Shown here: positions 7,941 through 10,230 of the stretch, one piece after another
Position numbering within the stretch: the stretch's first letter is position 1
How the letters are laid out: every line of letters starts with the position of its first letter
Assembly: GCA_002340925.1 (NCBI GenBank)
Contig: DDMR01000102.1
Location: 1,706 to 11,935, forward strand
Source: Actinobacteria bacterium UBA2541
GTDB taxonomy: Bacteria > Actinomycetota > Actinomycetes > Nanopelagicales > Nanopelagicaceae
Direction: 5' to 3'
Length of the DNA: 10,230 bases
The notes under the pieces: model-generated
What the model was told of the DNA's origin: nothing
The model's input: the letters and a program-made list of their open reading frames with translations, nothing else
Database searches by the model: none
Translations under genes and position numbers: made by a program

Positions 7941-9138
7941 TCAAATCAGAGGCATGTTCTAGGCCGACAGATAATCTTGCAAGTGAATCAGTTATTCCCA
8001 TGGACTCTCGCGTTGTCTGATCTAGCCTGCGGTGGGTAGTAGAAGCTGGATGAGTAATAAGTGATTTGCTGTCGCCCAAATTATTAGAGATATCAATTAC
8101 CTTGAGCGCATCCATGACTTTGAAGAGTTCTTTTGGCCCACCAGCAATTTCAAAACTTAAAGTTGTTCCGGCGCCTGTCATTTGCTTCTGTGCAACTTCA
8201 TACCCGCTGTGAGTCTTTAAGCCAGGATAATTCACAGCGGAGATCTTTGGTTGGCCTGCTAAAAATTCTGCGATTTGTTGGGCGCTCTCATTCATCTTAT
8301 TTACTCGCATTGAAAGAGTTTCAAGTGACTTAACAAGAACCCAGGCATTGAAAGCGCTAAGCGTTGGGCCAGTGTGCCTAATAAAAGGATTCAAATAATT
8401 TTGAATGTAATCAAAGCTGCCAAGAATCGCACCACCAAGAACGCGACCCTGCCCATCAATATGTTTTGTTGCTGAGTACATAACAACATCTGCGCCATGC
8501 TGTAGTGGCTTTTGAAGTATTGGCGATGCCATTACATTGTCCACGATTACAGTGGCACCAACTTTATGAGCTAAATTGCTAACCATCTTTAGATCAACTA
8601 TTTCTAGCATGGGATTACTTGGAGTCTCAATGAATACAACTTTTGTTTTCTTGCTTAAAGCTTTCTCCCAGACCTGCTTATCGTTGCCCTTAATAAATTC
8701 AACTTCAATTCCCCACTTTGGCAGAATTTCAGAGAGCACTACATAACAAGAACTGAACATTGAAGCGGCTGCAACAACGCGATCTCCGGCTTCCACCATG
8801 CACGCAATCGATGCGAACATTGCTGACATTCCAGAGGCCGTTGCAACGCAGAATTCTGCACCTTCAATTGCCGCAAGGCGTTGTTCGAACATTGAAACTG
8901 TTGGGTTTGCAAAGCGGCTATATACAAAATGATCAACTTCGTCCGTAAATGAATGAACCGCTTGTTCCGCAGTGTCATACGTATATCCACTTGTCAGATA
9001 CATCGCTTCGCCGGTTTCACCGAAACCAGATCTAGCTAAACCAGCGCGAACTGCAAGAGTTTCTTCGTGCAAATCCCAATCAGGCAAATCTCCATCTGCA
9101 GAATTGGAATATCCCCAAGGTCGATGCTGGTGCGTCAT
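7912..9138 (-). CDS. metZ: O-succinylhomoserine sulfhydrylase (MetZ-type)
   Basis: A 408-residue fold-type I pyridoxal-phosphate enzyme of the Cys/Met-metabolism family. It should make homocysteine directly from an activated homoserine and sulfide, so methionine synthesis here would use direct sulfhydrylation. Seen in sequence: YSRFANPT (73-80, with phosphate-contacting Tyr73/Arg75), ASGMSAMFA (101-109), ETPSNP (171-176), Asp200 in VIVDNV, the PLP lysine Lys225 in YSATKHIDGQGRVLGG (221-236), and SLITHPASTTHRRL (359-372). The extended KHIDGQGRVLGG context is typical of MetZ rather than cystathionine gamma-synthase. The acyl donor (succinyl or acetyl) cannot be proved from sequence. The start is ATG 9136-9138 with TAAATT upstream and no SD; a leaderless mRNA leaves no room for a SAM riboswitch. 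The 3' end overlaps ctaB by 29 bp. Confidence 0.9.
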   Translation of the reverse strand: MTHQHRPWGYSNSADGDLPDWDLHEETLAVRAGLARSGFGETGEAMYLTSGYTYDTAEQAVHSFTDEVDHFVYSRFANPTVSMFEQRLAAIEGAEFCVATASGMSAMFASIACMVEAGDRVVAAASMFSSCYVVLSEILPKWGIEVEFIKGNDKQVWEKALSKKTKVVFIETPSNPMLEIVDLKMVSNLAHKVGATVIVDNVMASPILQKPLQHGADVVMYSATKHIDGQGRVLGGAILGSFDYIQNYLNPFIRHTGPTLSAFNAWVLVKSLETLSMRVNKMNESAQQIAEFLAGQPKISAVNYPGLKTHSGYEVAQKQMTGAGTTLSFEIAGGPKELFKVMDALKVIDISNNLGDSKSLITHPASTTHRRLDQTTRESMGITDSLARLSVGLEHASDLIKDLQQATR

Positions 9139-9144
9139 GCATAA

Positions 9145-9150
9145 AATTTA
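9145..9150 (-). promoter_or_regulatory. Probable -10 element of metZ (leaderless)
   Basis: TAAATT on the minus strand is followed by six bases and ATG 9138. It lies in the 29-bp gap shared with the divergent ABC operon. No convincing -35; inference from spacing. Confidence 0.4.
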
Positions 9151-9155
9151 CTGGG

Positions 9156-9161
9156 TAGGGT
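9156..9161 (+). promoter_or_regulatory. Probable -10 element of the ABC exporter operon (leaderless)
   Basis: TAGGGT is followed by six bases and ATG 9168. A GGAG at 9162-9165 exists but ends only two bases before the ATG, too close for a normal SD, so a leaderless start is the better reading. The two divergent -10 elements (9145-9150 and here) are just five bases apart. Confidence 0.4.
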
Positions 9162-9167
9162 GGAGCC

Positions 9168-10076
9168 ATGGAAAAAACTGCGATATCAGCCTCGGATTTA
9201 ACGAAGATTTATGGCGATCGCGCCGCGTTATCTCATGGAAATTTTGTAGTTCCAGAAGGGTCAATCTGTGGATTTGTTGGACCAAATGGTTCAGGTAAAA
9301 CGACAACTATTCGAATGCTTCTGGGATTAATTGCGCCATCTAGTGGAACTGCAACTGTGTTAGGCGAAAGTATTTCGCACCCTGAAAAATATCTGCCCAA
9401 CGTAGGCGCAATGATTGAAGGGCCGGCGTTTTATCCCGCGCTATCTGGACGCGAAAATTTAAAGGTATTAGCCGAACTAGGTGGATTCCCGCTCTCTCGA
9501 GTCGATCAACTATTAGAGAAAGTGGATCTAGCCGATCGTGGTGGCTCCAAATTTAAAACTTACTCGTTGGGAATGAAGCAACGTCTTGGAATTGCTGCTG
9601 CACTACTTCCCAACCCGAAATTACTAATTCTTGACGAACCAACAAATGGTTTAGACCCATCCGGAATCCAAGAAGTTCGGGGAATAATCAAGGATTTAGC
9701 AGATAGCGGAACCACAGTTTTTGTGTCATCTCACATCCTTAGCGAACTAGAAATGATCTGCGAATATTTAATTATGTTGCGCGAAGGCAAAGTCATTTTC
9801 TCTGGCCGAACTCAAGAGTTGCTATCTGGCCAGAAACCCATAATTGTTGCAAAACCAGAGTACGACGTAGATTTAACCAATTTAGCAAAAAAACTCACCG
9901 ATTCCGGATTCAACATTTCAATAGTTGATGGAAATTTATATATTCAGGCAGCACAAGAAGCAAGTGCAACTATTAATCGCATGGCATTCGAAGCTGGGAT
10001 AACACTCGCTTCGATCTCAGTAGTCCTGCCAACGCTTGAAGAAACCTTTTTCGAGATGACAGGAGATAGCAAATGA
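9168..10076 (+). CDS. ABC-2-type exporter, ATP-binding protein
   Basis: A 302-residue ATPase subunit of an ABC exporter, acting at the cytoplasmic face with a membrane partner encoded immediately downstream. Motifs: Walker A GPNGSGKTT (38-46), signature YSLGMKQRL (132-140), Walker B LLILDEPTNGLD (152-163), and switch His189 in VSSHI. The YSLGMKQ form of the signature and the C-terminal tail ending LEETFFEMTG (290-299) are typical of ABC-2 exporters of the drug/lantibiotic-resistance type. A C-terminal regulatory region of about 80 residues follows the nucleotide-binding domain. The exported substrate is unknown; self-protection against antimicrobial peptides is only one possibility for the family. 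The stop overlaps the permease start as ATGA, indicating translational coupling. Confidence 0.92.
   Translation: MEKTAISASDLTKIYGDRAALSHGNFVVPEGSICGFVGPNGSGKTTTIRMLLGLIAPSSGTATVLGESISHPEKYLPNVGAMIEGPAFYPALSGRENLKVLAELGGFPLSRVDQLLEKVDLADRGGSKFKTYSLGMKQRLGIAAALLPNPKLLILDEPTNGLDPSGIQEVRGIIKDLADSGTTVFVSSHILSELEMICEYLIMLREGKVIFSGRTQELLSGQKPIIVAKPEYDVDLTNLAKKLTDSGFNISIVDGNLYIQAAQEASATINRMAFEAGITLASISVVLPTLEETFFEMTGDSK
10061..10066 (+). promoter_or_regulatory. Shine-Dalgarno site of the ABC permease gene
   Basis: AGGAGA followed by six bases precedes ATG 10073. It lies inside the end of the ATPase gene and is the best SD in the window, as expected for an operon-internal gene. Confidence 0.75.
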
Positions 10077-10230
10077 TTCGTGTCGTTATTGCAGAGCTTC
10101 GCAAGCTTCGTCGTCCAACACTTTTACTTGGAACAATCGCGACAGTTGGCGGTTTAAGTGCGCTTTTTACCTCAATTATTTTCTTGATGATTGATTCTGA
10201 AGATGGAAACTCACGGCGAGGTGAAAGCAT
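10073..10230 (+). CDS. ABC-2-type exporter permease (N-terminus only, cut by window edge)
   Basis: Only 52 codons are visible before the right edge. The start, MIRVVIAELRKLRRPTLLLG, then a hydrophobic segment (about residues 17-40) and an acidic stretch (DSEDGNSRRGES), is what ABC-2 membrane subunits look like: a short cytoplasmic ELxKLRR-type amphipathic leader, the first transmembrane helix, then a loop. It begins in an ATGA overlap with the ATPase stop, with a strong SD, so the two should be made together and form one exporter. The family assignment rests mainly on this context, since too little sequence is present for a motif-level call. Confidence 0.75.
   Translation, partial: MIRVVIAELRKLRRPTLLLGTIATVGGLSALFTSIIFLMIDSEDGNSRRGES

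Overview
The window most likely comes from a low-GC, genome-streamlined actinobacterium, probably a freshwater acI/Nanopelagicales-type organism (inference; no rRNA or other marker is present). Three things point there. The GuaB1-type IMP dehydrogenase-related protein is an actinobacterial hallmark. The gene set (MetZ, CtaB, S13 carboxypeptidase, NCS1 permease) fits. The DNA is clearly AT-leaning by eye and almost completely coding: every gap between genes is 59 bp or less, and several genes overlap.

Layout, left to right. An MFS transporter (-, cut by the left edge) diverges across 36 bp from an NCS1 nucleobase permease (+). The permease abuts, tail to tail with zero bases between, guaB1 (-), a probable GMP reductase. 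guaB1 diverges from an acidic TPR-repeat protein of unknown function (+), whose stop codon overlaps that of a SpoU/TrmH RNA methyltransferase (-). The methyltransferase diverges across 24 bp from a co-directional run of EamA transporter, S13 D-alanyl-D-alanine carboxypeptidase and CtaB haem O synthase. The end of ctaB overlaps the end of metZ (-) by 29 bp. metZ diverges across 29 bp from an ABC exporter operon (ATPase, then the start of a permease) that runs off the right edge.

The genes do not form one pathway. Local links are nucleobase uptake and purine interconversion (NCS1 permease, GuaB1), cell-envelope work (carboxypeptidase, ABC exporter), respiratory haem (CtaB) and methionine synthesis (MetZ). 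No stretch over 300 bp lacks a gene, and I see no RNA genes, mobile elements, CRISPR arrays or convincing terminators.

The strongest non-textbook signal is promoter and start architecture. Seven of eleven gene starts, all at the heads of transcription units, carry a TANNNT -10-like hexamer ending 6-8 bases before the start codon and lack a well-placed Shine-Dalgarno (SD) sequence, as expected for leaderless mRNAs. Three other starts, two of them operon-internal, have clear SD sequences instead. I found no convincing undescribed multi-gene system; the window reads as compact housekeeping and transport DNA.
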